A stretch of 64,000 nucleotides of DNA from an uncultured Halomonas sp. (GTDB lineage Bacteria > Pseudomonadota > Gammaproteobacteria > Pseudomonadales > Halomonadaceae). The stretch lies in contig NZ_CANMTQ010000011.1 of NCBI RefSeq assembly GCF_947500835.1, positions 62,001 to 126,000 of the forward strand. Direction: 5' to 3'. The position numbers were made by a program, and so were the translations under genes. This document shows, in pieces, positions 1 to 9,006 of the stretch. The notes under the pieces were generated by a model. It was not told the origin of the DNA. It did not search any database and saw only the letters and a list, made by a program, of their open reading frames with translations. Position 1 is the first letter of the stretch, and each line of letters begins with the position of its first letter.

Positions 1-636
1 GAAATCATCATCAACCTGGGCACCTTCGCGACGCCTGGCCAAGTTCAGGAATATGGCCCGCGGCATGCCAAATGCTTCTCGCGCTTGATCAAGCAAGTGT
101 GGACCCAGATCAAACCAAAGACCCGCTCCGGGTTTGGGTCGTTCCCGCCATTGATCATTCACTTCAGGACGAAATCGGTCGAAGTGAGATTCAAAATGCA
201 CCAGGCGGCCCAAAGTGCGCGCCTCGAGCAGCGCACGCACCGTAAGATAATCACTATCCCAGCGCCGATTGTGAAATACCGATAGCAGTTTGCCCGCTTC
301 TTCCGCATAACCTTTGAGTAAACGCGCTTCGCCCAAGGTCACGGTGAACGGCTTGTCCACGATGACATGCTTGCCCGCGGCTAGAGCCGCTTTTGCCAAG
401 GGAAAATGGGTATCGTTAGGGGTGGGGATCACGATCAAATCGATATCTGAGCTCGCAAACAACGCCTGAGGTGTTGCCATCACCTCCATTTGAGGTAGAT
501 CAGCGCGCACCTTGTCGGCATCGCTGCTTGATACTGCAACAACCTCTAGCCCCGGTGTAGCCGCAATCAACGGAGCATGAAAGGTCTTGCTGGCCATTCC
601 ATAGCCCACTAGACCTACATTATAGGTTTCCTTCAT
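1..636 (-). CDS. Gfo/Idh/MocA-family NAD(P)-dependent oxidoreductase, 3' part cut by window edge
   Basis: The reading frame starts at an ATG at 636 and stays open to base 1, giving 212 residues with the C-terminus outside the window. The N-terminus is a Rossmann fold with the dinucleotide loop VGLVGYGMA near residues 7-15. The family's EKP-type motif appears as HVIVDKPF, where the lysine is the usual catalytic residue. The order of these motifs and the following HNRRWDSD segment match the YdgJ/YhhX-type branch of the family. An AGGAG ribosome-binding site lies 6 bases before the ATG. The sugar or polyol substrate cannot be told from the sequence. Family assignment is firm; the exact role is not. 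Confidence 0.9.
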   Translation of the reverse strand, partial: MKETYNVGLVGYGMASKTFHAPLIAATPGLEVVAVSSSDADKVRADLPQMEVMATPQALFASSDIDLIVIPTPNDTHFPLAKAALAAGKHVIVDKPFTVTLGEARLLKGYAEEAGKLLSVFHNRRWDSDYLTVRALLEARTLGRLVHFESHFDRFRPEVNDQWRERPKPGAGLWFDLGPHLLDQAREAFGMPRAIFLNLARRREGAQVDDDF

Positions 637-808
637 ATATTCTCCTTACCTGCCCTGCAAGCGTTCCTACCTACCGTTATGCCCGTTCGATCAATCCATA
701 TCATCAAAAGGTCAAAAAACCATCATATCGACTTTGGTCTAAATCTGTCATACTCTATTCAGGTTGAATGAAAAGATATCATGTCATCAACATTGGAGGA
801 GATAGCGT

Positions 809-919
809 ATGTGTTGCTCCGAAGAAAGCCTTGAGCTGATGGAACTTTGGTTCGTCCTGGAGTGCGAACTGGAAGTACTGGAAGAAGATACCATTGAAAC
901 ACTGCAGAAAGCCGCTTGA
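809..919 (+). CDS. Small ORF, 36 residues, cysteine- and glutamate-rich
   Basis: A complete ORF (ATG at 809, TGA at 917) preceded by a near-perfect GGAGGAG ribosome-binding site 7 bases upstream. The peptide begins MCCSEES and continues as a leucine- and glutamate-rich amphipathic segment, with a third cysteine in the middle (LECELEVLEED). About a third of the residues are acidic or cysteine. It is divergent from the upstream oxidoreductase, which leaves 172 bases for a promoter, and is followed by a hairpin at 980-1002. I do not recognise a family. The strong translation signal and downstream hairpin are the evidence that it is real. Three cysteines and acidic residues would allow metal binding, but that is only a guess. 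Confidence 0.5.
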   Translation: MCCSEESLELMELWFVLECELEVLEEDTIETLQKAA

Positions 920-979
920 CCGGCTAAATTCGATTCGCAGTGATTGATTGGGACCGTGACGAAAGATCGTCAGAATTAC

Positions 980-1002
980 AAGGCTCGCCTCGCGCGGGCC
1001 TT
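980..1002 (+). terminator. Hairpin after the 36-codon ORF
   Basis: A 9-bp stem (980-988 with 994-1002, one G-U pair) closes a 5-base loop and is followed by a weak T-rich stretch (TTTGCCTTTG). It is a plausible terminator for the small upstream gene. Confidence 0.4.
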
Positions 1003-1195
1003 TGCCTTTGCGGTATCATTGCGGTACCACTATTTAGCATTGGTGCAGCCTGAACGACGCAAGATTCCGATAAAGATGGCTTAGGCGGTGGCGGGCCGGA
1101 TTGCCGACTCCAATGGCGCAATTAGTCTTAGTTGAATACTCTTGATGTGGACGCATAGAGCCCATCAAACATGGGTAACAGCTTACAAGCCGGCT

Positions 1196-2146
1196 TCAGG
1201 CGTAAGGAATCCATTTTTTTATCAGCTTCTTCGTTCTTGCGACATTTGTCTTCAGAAGATTCGCTTTTCCATATTTTACAACTGATTCGATGGAAGGCCT
1301 CACCATGGCATTGGTCTGAGTACAAAAAACTGGCTTTCCGGAAGCATTGGCAATATACCGCGCGTGCTTGAGATCACCTTCTACAAAAAAATTGAGATCC
1401 GAATTTTTCCTGTAAAAATCGGCTTTTAGATCGCGATATACCTGGGAATTGGATGTGACTTCCCCAGCTTCGGAATTCGCCATGATCAGATTGACGTAGC
1501 TTACTTTATGGTATGAAAGCCAGCTCTCGACAATGCTCCGCGAGTGTTCAGGCTGCTTGGTTACCAACGAATTGATCTTGTAGGTAGGTAGAATAAGGGG
1601 CTTGGTTCTTTCAATAAAAGTGACATTATCTTTCTTGTCGACCTGCTCCGCTTCGTGACTATTCAGGATTACGCCATCAAGGGCTACACAGGTACGCTCC
1701 ATGGCAACGCAATGCCACATGTTCCACTGAAATACACGAGGTGAAGATAGATATTTCAAACATATATCGACCTTGGGAATACCAATAGCATTACCATATA
1801 CCGCAAGTGTGGTGATGTCGCAGGGACAGTCTTCGGGTATCTGGTCAAGTACCTTTAAAATGGAAGCGCCTGTATTCACACTGTCATCGACGATCAATAC
1901 TTTTCTGGCGTCCCAGGCTTTACGTATTTCTTTTCTAGTGTTTCTGGTATTTCCCTTTACAAGACTATGATTTTTTAGAAAATCGTTCAAAGTCGTGCAA
2001 TCGACGTTGAGCAAAAGACTCAACATGTAGGCAGGAATCACACCACTTCGCGGGATAGCGACAACTAGCTCATAGCCTTTGGATTGCACTTTATCGATAT
2101 TGCTAAAAATATCACTGCTAAGCTCCGCATAGGATTTGAAATTCAT
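1196..2146 (-). CDS. Phosphoribosyltransferase-HAD fusion protein with degenerate HAD nucleophile
   Basis: The 316-residue protein has two domains. Residues 1-140 form a type I phosphoribosyltransferase with the PRPP-binding motif VLIVDDSVNTGAS at 83-95. From about 150 the sequence follows the HAD-like domain fused to such PRTases: motif I at 153-159 (CVALDGV), a PTYKINSLVT segment, and a motif IV-like stretch NFFVEGDLKHARYIA. In the active HAD pattern motif I reads D-x-D-G. Here the first Asp is Ala155 (codon GCC) and only Asp157 remains, so phosphatase activity is doubtful. Base composition is clearly more AT-rich than the neighbours and no strong ribosome-binding site is seen. Related fusions occur in polysaccharide and stress islands; the substrate is unknown. 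Possible transferred gene. Confidence 0.75.
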   Translation of the reverse strand: MNFKSYAELSSDIFSNIDKVQSKGYELVVAIPRSGVIPAYMLSLLLNVDCTTLNDFLKNHSLVKGNTRNTRKEIRKAWDARKVLIVDDSVNTGASILKVLDQIPEDCPCDITTLAVYGNAIGIPKVDICLKYLSSPRVFQWNMWHCVAMERTCVALDGVILNSHEAEQVDKKDNVTFIERTKPLILPTYKINSLVTKQPEHSRSIVESWLSYHKVSYVNLIMANSEAGEVTSNSQVYRDLKADFYRKNSDLNFFVEGDLKHARYIANASGKPVFCTQTNAMVRPSIESVVKYGKANLLKTNVARTKKLIKKWIPYA

Positions 2147-2660
2147 TTTTATTTGCCATAATGACTGTCAAAATTTTAGAAATATCGTCCTTGTGCGAAG
2201 ATCACGCTGCAAGTAACTCTTTCCCTGAGTTCTCAAGCCAATTACATCAGTGAGGAAGCGATAATAAAGTGCTACACCAGACTACGTTTCGAACCCAGTG
2301 ATACCTGCTACAGACCATACTTATTTATCAAATTGGTACTATAGATTTTAAGCGACGCTAGGAAGCATGTGGCAACGTATTTAGAGCCGTTCTATAGCGT
2401 ACTGCGCATTTTTGCCAATGCAGATACTGCCATATTGTATACCTTGGTGGAAGAAAATCTCGTAAACGATACTCTAGTGCATCCATGTAGCAATACTAAT
2501 AACTAAAACATGCGAAGCATGAAACCGGGCGTTACGGCCCACCTTTTGGATTATCCAGGTGATTGGCTTTCACCACTTGAACGGATTGTAGCCGCCAACA
2601 ACCTATGCAAAGTGCACAGGCTGCGCCGGCGGCTACTATCTGAGCGATCCCGACACGATG
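2147..2660. other. 514-bp AT-rich intergenic region with no convincing gene
   Basis: No ORF with a ribosome-binding site is seen. It holds a short hairpin (CATGC-GAA-GCATG, 2509-2521), a GGGC/GCCC hairpin just after it, and a 9-bp perfect inverted repeat GTAGCCGCC/GGCGGCTAC at 2588-2596 and 2628-2636. The last lies downstream of the lon stop and could act in termination, although no T-run follows it. Confidence 0.5.
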
Positions 2661-5087
2661 CTAGCCAAAGACTATTTTAGCCACGTCTTTATACTGCTTG
2701 GCGAAATGCACCGTCATCCCCTCCTTGAGATGATCCGGCAGCTCGTCGTAGTCGCGGCGGTTGGCGTGTGGCAGGATCAGTTCGAAAATGTCACTTCTTC
2801 TTGCAGCGATCACTTTCTCGCGAATCCCGCCCACCGGCAGAACCTGCCCAGTCAGGGTCAGCTCGCCGGTCATCGCCATGGACCGGTCTATATCCTGGTT
2901 CTTGGCAAGCGAAATCAGCGCAGTGGCCATGGTCACCCCGGCGGAAGGCCCGTCCTTGGGTGTCGCTCCTTCCGGCACATGCAGATGGACGAATGCCTCG
3001 TTGAAAAAGTCTGCATCAGCGCCGTATTCAGCCAGATGACCCAGCACGTAGCTATAGGCAATGTTGGCTGATTCCTGCATCACGTCGCCAAGCTTGCCGG
3101 TGAGCTTGAAGCCTCGTGTCAAGGCATGCACCTTGGATGCCTCGATAGGCAGTGTCGCGCCCCCCATGGAGGTCCAGGCCAGGCCCGTCACCACGCCTAC
3201 TCCCTGCAGCACGTTCTCACGCCGGAACAGCGGTGCGCCAAGATACTCCTCAAGATTGTTGACCGAGATCTTCGCGGTTTGCTGATCACTTTCCAGCAGC
3301 TTGACCGCCGCCTTGCGCACGATGCGATGCAGTTGCTTCTCCAACTGACGGACACCCGCCTCCCTTGCATAGCCTTCGATGACCTGACGCAAGGCCGTGT
3401 CGGTGAGATTGATGCGCTTCTTGGGAATCTTGTCCCGCTTGAGCAGTTTCGGCCACAGATGATTCTTGGCGATGGCCATTTTCTCTTCGGCGATATAGCC
3501 AGAGAGACGGATTTGCTCCATGCGATCGATCAGCGCCGGCGGAATGGTGTCGAGCTGATTGGCGGTACACACGAACAACACCTTGGATAGGTCCAGGCGC
3601 ACATCGAGATAATGGTCCAGAAAATCGACGTTCTGCTCCGGATCGAGCACTTCGAGCAGCGCCGAGGCGGGGTCGCCCTGAAATGACTGGCCCATCTTGT
3701 CGATCTCGTCGAGCATGATCACCGGATTCTCGACCTCGACCTCCTTCAGCGCCTGCACCAGCTTGCCGGGCATGGCGCCGATATAAGTGCGTCGGTGCCC
3801 CTTGATCTCCGCTTCGTCGCGCATGCCACCCACGGAAAAGCGATAGAACTTACGTCCTAATGCCTCGGCGATGGAGCGCCCTACCGAGGTTTTGCCGACT
3901 CCGGGCGGGCCAACCAACAGAATGATGGAGCCGCCCACATCGCCCTTGAAAGTACCTTCCGCCAGGAACTCGATGATACGTTCCTTCACCTCCTTCAAGC
4001 CGTCGTGATCGCGATCAAGTACCTTACGTGCATGATTCAGATCGAGTTGATCGTCCGAGGTCACGCCCCAGGGCAAGGCGGTCAGCCAGTCCAGGTAGTT
4101 ACGGGTAGTGCCGTACTCCGGCGAGCCGGTCTCGAGTACCGAAAGCTTGTCGAGTTCGTCGTCGATGCGACTCATGACTCGCTCGGGAACCGTCAGATTG
4201 TCCAGACGCGCGCGGAAGGTATCGACATCGTTTGCGCGATCATCCTTGGATATCCCCAGCTCTTTTTGGATCACCTTGAGCTGCTCTCTCAGGAAGAACT
4301 CCCGCTGGCGATCCTGCATCTGAGCATTGACCTGCTCGCTGATCTCGGTCTGCAGCTGGGCGACCTCGATTTCCTTGCGCAGCAGCGGCAACACTTTCTG
4401 CATGCGACTCATCACCGGCAGGGTCTCGAGAATGCCCTGCAGCTCCGGCCCTTTGGCGGAGGTGATGGCAGCGGCAAAATCCGTTAGAGGGCCTGGTTCA
4501 TGAGGGCTGAAACGGTTGAGATAGTGCTTGAGTTCTTCACCGTACAGTGGATTGATCGGTAGCAGCTCCTTGATGCCGTTGATCAACGCCATGGCGTAGG
4601 CGCGGGTTTCGTCGGTTTCCTTATCGACGGGCTCCTTGGGATAGCTCACTTCGACTAGATACGGCGGCTTCTTCGATAGCCAACGCTGAATGCGAAAACG
4701 GCGCATGCCTTGGGCGATGAACTGGATCTGCTGATCCTCACCCTGGGCCTTGTGTACTTTTACGGCAGTACCAACGCTTGGAAAATGCGCATAGTCGAGC
4801 TCATCCACCTCGACATCGCCGACAAAAGCCAAGCCAACAGTGTGGTGTGGCGTATCGGCGATACGTTGAATGGTCTCTTCCCAACGCTCACGATGGATTA
4901 CCAGGGGTTGTACCTGGGCAGGAAAAAATGGCCGATTATGAATGGGAAGCAGATAAATGCGCTCAGGTAGATACTCCTGAGCAGGCACCATGGCGCCAGA
5001 TTGCGCCTCTGATTTGGCCTTTGGCTGCTCTTCGTTGAACTCTTCGGTGAGTAAGTCCTGATCGTCTTGACTATGTTCGCTCATCAT
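2661..5087 (-). CDS. ATP-dependent Lon protease, second (AsrA/Lon-2) type
   Basis: An 808-residue LonA-architecture protease. It has an N-terminal substrate-recognition domain from about residue 40 (ERIYLLPIHNRPFFPAQ), a helical linker, an AAA+ module and a C-terminal Ser-Lys protease. Visible motifs are Walker A GPPGVGKTS, Walker B VIMLDEIDKM, the catalytic serine in DGPSAG and the catalytic lysine in GGIREKVIAARR. The acidic 40-residue N-terminal extension and the PFFPAQ opening resemble the second Lon of Pseudomonas (AsrA) rather than the clpX-linked housekeeping Lon. No clpP or clpX is nearby, which supports this. It degrades misfolded and regulatory proteins in the cytoplasm. Two adjacent ATG codons (5087, 5084) are possible starts after an AAGGTG site. 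Confidence 0.93.
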   Translation of the reverse strand: MMSEHSQDDQDLLTEEFNEEQPKAKSEAQSGAMVPAQEYLPERIYLLPIHNRPFFPAQVQPLVIHRERWEETIQRIADTPHHTVGLAFVGDVEVDELDYAHFPSVGTAVKVHKAQGEDQQIQFIAQGMRRFRIQRWLSKKPPYLVEVSYPKEPVDKETDETRAYAMALINGIKELLPINPLYGEELKHYLNRFSPHEPGPLTDFAAAITSAKGPELQGILETLPVMSRMQKVLPLLRKEIEVAQLQTEISEQVNAQMQDRQREFFLREQLKVIQKELGISKDDRANDVDTFRARLDNLTVPERVMSRIDDELDKLSVLETGSPEYGTTRNYLDWLTALPWGVTSDDQLDLNHARKVLDRDHDGLKEVKERIIEFLAEGTFKGDVGGSIILLVGPPGVGKTSVGRSIAEALGRKFYRFSVGGMRDEAEIKGHRRTYIGAMPGKLVQALKEVEVENPVIMLDEIDKMGQSFQGDPASALLEVLDPEQNVDFLDHYLDVRLDLSKVLFVCTANQLDTIPPALIDRMEQIRLSGYIAEEKMAIAKNHLWPKLLKRDKIPKKRINLTDTALRQVIEGYAREAGVRQLEKQLHRIVRKAAVKLLESDQQTAKISVNNLEEYLGAPLFRRENVLQGVGVVTGLAWTSMGGATLPIEASKVHALTRGFKLTGKLGDVMQESANIAYSYVLGHLAEYGADADFFNEAFVHLHVPEGATPKDGPSAGVTMATALISLAKNQDIDRSMAMTGELTLTGQVLPVGGIREKVIAARRSDIFELILPHANRRDYDELPDHLKEGMTVHFAKQYKDVAKIVFG

Positions 5088-5187
5088 TCACCTTGCATAC
5101 GTGGGCCAGGTTGGCCGATATGTCTTGTGGATGCGGGCGATGGACGGCAAGTTCAAGAGCCGGCTAATATCACAGCTGAAATGAATG

Positions 5188-6474
5188 TCAGAAAAGCGTC
5201 GGTAACGGCTTGCCGTTGATCAGCACATTGCCCTGCTCGACCTGCATTTCGAACTGGCGAGTATCCGGAGACAGGCCGAGCTGCAAGGCCATGAGAGGCG
5301 GCACTCCCTGCCAGCTGAAGCCACCGTTCAGGTGCTCGCGCCAAGCCTGGGTATTTCCGTTCAGCAAATCGTCGATATTCAACGTCTGGCTATTGTCACT
5401 CTCGAAGATCAACTCACCGCTGCCCCGGACATCCACCCCGAACAAAGGACTCTGCAAGGTAATCCCTTCGAGAGTGAAACGAGGTGAATCCACCAGCGTG
5501 GCCAGCAGAGCTGGCTCGAGACGCTCAATGAGTGCTTTGCGCTCTGCATCGCTGAGGGACCAGAAATCGCTGGCCTGCTCCTCGACCAGCGTAGCAAACT
5601 GCGCTTGTAGACGACGAATGGCATTGCCGTTCAATCGCTCGAACCTGGCGTTGAAACGACCAGAAAGCATCGACTCCTCCGCGACCCGCGCCTCGTCCAG
5701 GGCGATGCTCGCATCGATAGATAACTGCTCGTCCAACTGAGTATCGCTTTCGTAGCGTAGACCCAACAGAGTAATCGATGCTTGCTGCCGGGCATCGTAT
5801 TGCAGTTGCTCAAGGACCAGTTCAATGTGCTGAGAAAGATAGTCGCCGCCGCCGGCAACCCGATAACGGCTGTCGATACGCAAAGGCCCTGCAACGAGCT
5901 TGGTCGTTTCATTCTGCAGCTGTAACGGTGCAATGACACCTTTTATGCGTATATCGCTTGCGTGGCCGTTGAACGTGAACTCGGCGCCCTCCGATGAAAG
6001 TCGCTCTTTTGCCCGAGTTACTACAAAAGAAGGAATATCAAGACGTCCTTCGGCGCGTCGATCAAGAGTATGCAGCGTGGTTACCCACCGTGGTTCCGCA
6101 GAGTCCAGTACATCACCAAACAGGGGTTTCTCATCCTGCTGCGAACCATCCTGCAGAGATTCGAACTCACTCGAGCGCAGATAACCCTGTAGAGCACCAT
6201 CAAGCCGGGTACTCAACAGCCCATGCCGAGCAACGTAGGGTGTGCTCAACCACCACGCCTGTTCGCCAACCGGGGTGATCTTCAAACGACCGCTGGAATG
6301 AAACCAGCCGCGTTCGACTTCATCTCGGGTTACCTGCCACTGTTGATTTGCGCGGAGATTCTCGAGGGCGCGCGTAAGCTCCCGCTCGAAGACATGACTG
6401 GAATAGGCTTGAGCGCCCAGATACCCCACTCCCAGTAGTGCAACGGTGACAACTGCCAACCAGATCTTGCGCAT
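5188..6474 (-). CDS. DUF945 family protein (YdgA-like)
   Basis: A 428-residue protein with one N-terminal hydrophobic segment (residues 4-22), which acts as a membrane anchor or uncleaved signal, followed by a long beta-rich periplasmic region. The ending VEQGNVLINGKPLP and the internal GGDYLSQHIELV-type repeats are typical of DUF945/YdgA proteins, which are inner-membrane-anchored periplasmic proteins of poorly known role. It lies between lon and pgpA on the same strand, 19 bases after pgpA ends, so co-transcription with the rib-nus-thi run is possible. No catalytic motif is recognised. Confidence 0.75.
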   Translation of the reverse strand: MRKIWLAVVTVALLGVGYLGAQAYSSHVFERELTRALENLRANQQWQVTRDEVERGWFHSSGRLKITPVGEQAWWLSTPYVARHGLLSTRLDGALQGYLRSSEFESLQDGSQQDEKPLFGDVLDSAEPRWVTTLHTLDRRAEGRLDIPSFVVTRAKERLSSEGAEFTFNGHASDIRIKGVIAPLQLQNETTKLVAGPLRIDSRYRVAGGGDYLSQHIELVLEQLQYDARQQASITLLGLRYESDTQLDEQLSIDASIALDEARVAEESMLSGRFNARFERLNGNAIRRLQAQFATLVEEQASDFWSLSDAERKALIERLEPALLATLVDSPRFTLEGITLQSPLFGVDVRGSGELIFESDNSQTLNIDDLLNGNTQAWREHLNGGFSWQGVPPLMALQLGLSPDTRQFEMQVEQGNVLINGKPLPTLF

Positions 6475-6493
6475 GACATTCTCTTGAATTAGC

Positions 6494-6967
6494 TCAGTGT
6501 AGCCAGAACCACAGATGCATCACGCTCCAGGCCAACACGCCTGCCAGTATGTCGTCCAGCATGATGCCAAAGCCCCCGGCGACCCGCCGATCGACCCAGC
6601 GAATTGGCCAGGGTTTGATGATGTCGAATACCCGGAACACGACGAAACCCCAAAGGGCCGACTCCCAGGAGAACGGCACTGCCGCCATGGTAATCCAGTA
6701 GCCAACGAACTCATCCCAGACAATGCCGGAATGATCGTGAACGCCAAGATCACGAGAGGTCTTGTCGCACAGCCAGATACCCAGGAAGCTGGCAAACAGC
6801 ACCAGGCCCAAATACCAGGACAGGGGCAGATCAGACATCAACCAGTAGAAAGGAATAGCCGCCAGCGTGCCGAAAGTACCCGGGGCAAAAGGCACCGCTC
6901 CACTGCCTAAACCAAACGCAAAGAAGTGGGTAGGGCGTCGCCAGACGCTGGACGGCGCACGATTCAT
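6494..6967 (-). CDS. pgpA: Phosphatidylglycerophosphatase A
   Basis: A 157-residue integral membrane protein that dephosphorylates phosphatidylglycerol phosphate in phosphatidylglycerol synthesis. Family hallmarks are present: the FGLGSGAVPFAPGTFGT opening and the acidic motif GIVWDEFVGYW, followed by a C-terminal hydrophobic segment. The start ATG overlaps the thiL stop by 4 bases (ATGA). The thiL-pgpA pair is conserved in gammaproteobacteria, and the length matches the family. Confidence 0.95.
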   Translation of the reverse strand: MNRAPSSVWRRPTHFFAFGLGSGAVPFAPGTFGTLAAIPFYWLMSDLPLSWYLGLVLFASFLGIWLCDKTSRDLGVHDHSGIVWDEFVGYWITMAAVPFSWESALWGFVVFRVFDIIKPWPIRWVDRRVAGGFGIMLDDILAGVLAWSVMHLWFWLH

Positions 6968-7947
6968 GACGCTCCTCCCCCGAAATGCTGCCAGCCGCCG
7001 GTGAGTGTGGCATCGACTCCCGCAATGCCCGGTGTTTCTTTCAAACGTCCAATCACGGTCAGAGTATCACCGCTGGCTGCCAAACGCTGGCGAACGACAT
7101 CGACAACCGCTGGCGGAAGACTGAACAGCAACTCGTAATCGTCTCCCCCGGTCAATGCCGCACGCTGTGCCGACTCCTGTCCCAAGGCAGTTTCAAGCCC
7201 CGGAACCATAGGCAGCTGGGAGAGATTCAGTTCAGCGCCTACCCCGCTGGCCTGGCAAATATGCCCCAGATCCGCTAGAAGCCCATCGGAAATATCAATA
7301 GCGCAGTGGGCCAGATCACCTAGCACCAAACCAGCCGCGAGTCGGGGCCGAGGCAGCAGATAAGCCCTGAGAAGTTCATGCTCGAGATCGCGCTCACCGG
7401 ATTGCCACGCTTTCAAACCACCCAGCCCACCGCCCAGCGTCCCGGTTACCGCCAGCAAATCGCCGGCCTGCCCGCCACTACGGCGCAATGCCCGATTCGG
7501 TAGCACCTCGCCGTGAACGGTCACGCTAATGCTCAACTGGCCGCGAGTCACATCACCGCCAATCAGAAAGACATCACTCTCTTGACAGAGCGTATGGAAC
7601 CCGTCGCTGAAGGCAGCAACCCAGGCTTCGTCCATTTGCGGAATCGTCAGCGCCATGGTGCACCAGCGCGCTCGCGCTCCCATGGCGGCCAGATCGCTTA
7701 AAGCAACGGCGAGTGCACGATAGCCTACCGCGAAGGCGGGAGCCGCAGCGGGAAAATGTACGTCGACCACCGAGGTGTCGACGCTTACCGCGAGATGATG
7801 ACCCGGGCTTGGCGACAGCAGCGCGCAGTCGTCCCCCGGGCCTAGCACCAGACCGGTCGCCTTGCCTTCATCGCGACCTGCGAGATAGCGAGCGATAAGC
7901 TCGAACTCGCCTAGATCGCGACGTGGCCTGTCAACGGCGCCGGGCAT
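6964..7947 (-). CDS. thiL: Thiamine-monophosphate kinase
   Basis: This cytoplasmic enzyme phosphorylates thiamine monophosphate to thiamine diphosphate, the last step of thiamine cofactor synthesis. From the ATG at 7947 it has 327 residues, the normal size. It opens with GEFELIARYLAG and shows the ATP-binding GPGDDCALL, the VDTSVVDVHF strand, the metal-binding IGGDVTRG, and the late DISDGLLADLGHI and TGGDDYELLF motifs. The open frame extends further upstream to 8052, but that part would lie antisense-free inside nusB. An AGG site sits just before 7947, so I take that ATG. It overlaps the end of nusB by 17 bases. Confidence 0.93.
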   Translation of the reverse strand: MPGAVDRPRRDLGEFELIARYLAGRDEGKATGLVLGPGDDCALLSPSPGHHLAVSVDTSVVDVHFPAAAPAFAVGYRALAVALSDLAAMGARARWCTMALTIPQMDEAWVAAFSDGFHTLCQESDVFLIGGDVTRGQLSISVTVHGEVLPNRALRRSGGQAGDLLAVTGTLGGGLGGLKAWQSGERDLEHELLRAYLLPRPRLAAGLVLGDLAHCAIDISDGLLADLGHICQASGVGAELNLSQLPMVPGLETALGQESAQRAALTGGDDYELLFSLPPAVVDVVRQRLAASGDTLTVIGRLKETPGIAGVDATLTGGWQHFGGGAS

Positions 7948-8431
7948 TGACCTCGGCATTTCTGAGTCGTGCGGCAAGTTTGTCGAGGATGCCATTGACA
8001 TACTTGTGGCCGTCGGTGGCGCCAAAGGACTTGGCCAACTCGACGCCTTCATTGATCACCACGCGATAGGGAACTTCGGGGCGCTTAGACAGCTCGTAGG
8101 CTCCCAAGCGCAAAATGGCGAGTTCGATGGGATCCAGATCCTTGATGCGTCGATCGAGCAGAGGCTCGATGGAGGCATCCAGATCGGCACGGTCACGTAT
8201 CACGTTATGCAACAGTTCATGGAACAACGCCAAATCGGCGATCTCCATTACCTTGACCCAGTTCTCGTGATCCTGAAGATCATCATCGGCCACTTGACTG
8301 CGAAACTCGGCTTCCAGGTTGGTAGCGGACTTGCCGTTGAGTTGCCATTGATAAAGCCCTTGAACCGTCAGCTCCCTAGCCGCGTGACGAGCCTGGCCGG
8401 CATTCACCGCATTTCGCCTGGCGGCACTCAT
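7931..8431 (-). CDS. nusB: Transcription antitermination factor NusB
   Basis: A 166-residue all-helical RNA-binding protein of the NusB family that acts with NusE/S10 in rRNA antitermination. The [21 protein letters not shown] opening region and the [20 protein letters not shown] and [12 protein letters not shown] segments are diagnostic. The start ATG overlaps the ribH stop by 4 bases, the classic ribH-nusB arrangement. Confidence 0.96.
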   Translation of the reverse strand: MSAARRNAVNAGQARHAARELTVQGLYQWQLNGKSATNLEAEFRSQVADDDLQDHENWVKVMEIADLALFHELLHNVIRDRADLDASIEPLLDRRIKDLDPIELAILRLGAYELSKRPEVPYRVVINEGVELAKSFGATDGHKYVNGILDKLAARLRNAEVNARRR

Positions 8432-8910
8432 TCTTTCCCTCCTAGCCGTCTTAACAAGGACACCATCTCCATGGCGGCCATTGCCGCCTCAGTGCCCTTG
8501 TTGCCAGCCTTGGTGCCGGATCGCTCAATGGCTTGCTCAATGGAATTAACGGTAAGCACGCCATTGGCAATGGGGGTCTCAAACTCCAGCTGAAGATTGC
8601 CAAGGGCGGCATTGCAGCCACCGGCCACATACTCGAAGTGCGGCGTACCGCCACGAATCACGGCCCCAAGGGCGATGACCGCTTCCGGCTTGATCAAGCG
8701 CAGCGCCCGCTTGACCGCCAATGGCAGTTCCCAAGCGCCGGGCACGTGCACGATATCGATGTTGTCTTCATCGACCCCATGGCGCGTCAGACTATCGATA
8801 GCGCCCTCCACCAGGCTGTCGACCACATGATGATTGAAACGGCCGACAACGATGACATAACGACCATCGACATCGGTGAAGGAGCCTTCGACTTGGGTGA
8901 TCGGTTGCAT
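8428..8910 (-). CDS. ribH: 6,7-dimethyl-8-ribityllumazine synthase
   Basis: Catalyses condensation of the pyrimidine intermediate with 3,4-dihydroxy-2-butanone 4-phosphate to give lumazine, the penultimate riboflavin step. It has about 160 residues. Motifs are [17 protein letters not shown] near the N-terminus, [15 protein letters not shown], the active-site region [15 protein letters not shown], and NGVLTVNS. An ATG at 8910 follows a GGATTGACT context; a TTG two codons earlier would extend the frame, but the ATG is the better start. It is followed immediately by nusB. Confidence 0.96.
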   Translation of the reverse strand: MQPITQVEGSFTDVDGRYVIVVGRFNHHVVDSLVEGAIDSLTRHGVDEDNIDIVHVPGAWELPLAVKRALRLIKPEAVIALGAVIRGGTPHFEYVAGGCNAALGNLQLEFETPIANGVLTVNSIEQAIERSGTKAGNKGTEAAMAAMEMVSLLRRLGGKE

Positions 8911-9006
8911 AGTCAATCCTGGCGAAAAAAGTCTATTTTAACGTCTAACCGGTCTTTCCAACCGATCTTTCTAGCGAATTCTTCCAGTTTGTCTTTTTAT
9001 GCGGAT

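Noticed and set aside
2510..2680. 56-codon plus-strand ORF running into the lon 3' end
   Set aside because: No ribosome-binding site, it overlaps lon antisense, and the peptide has no recognisable features.
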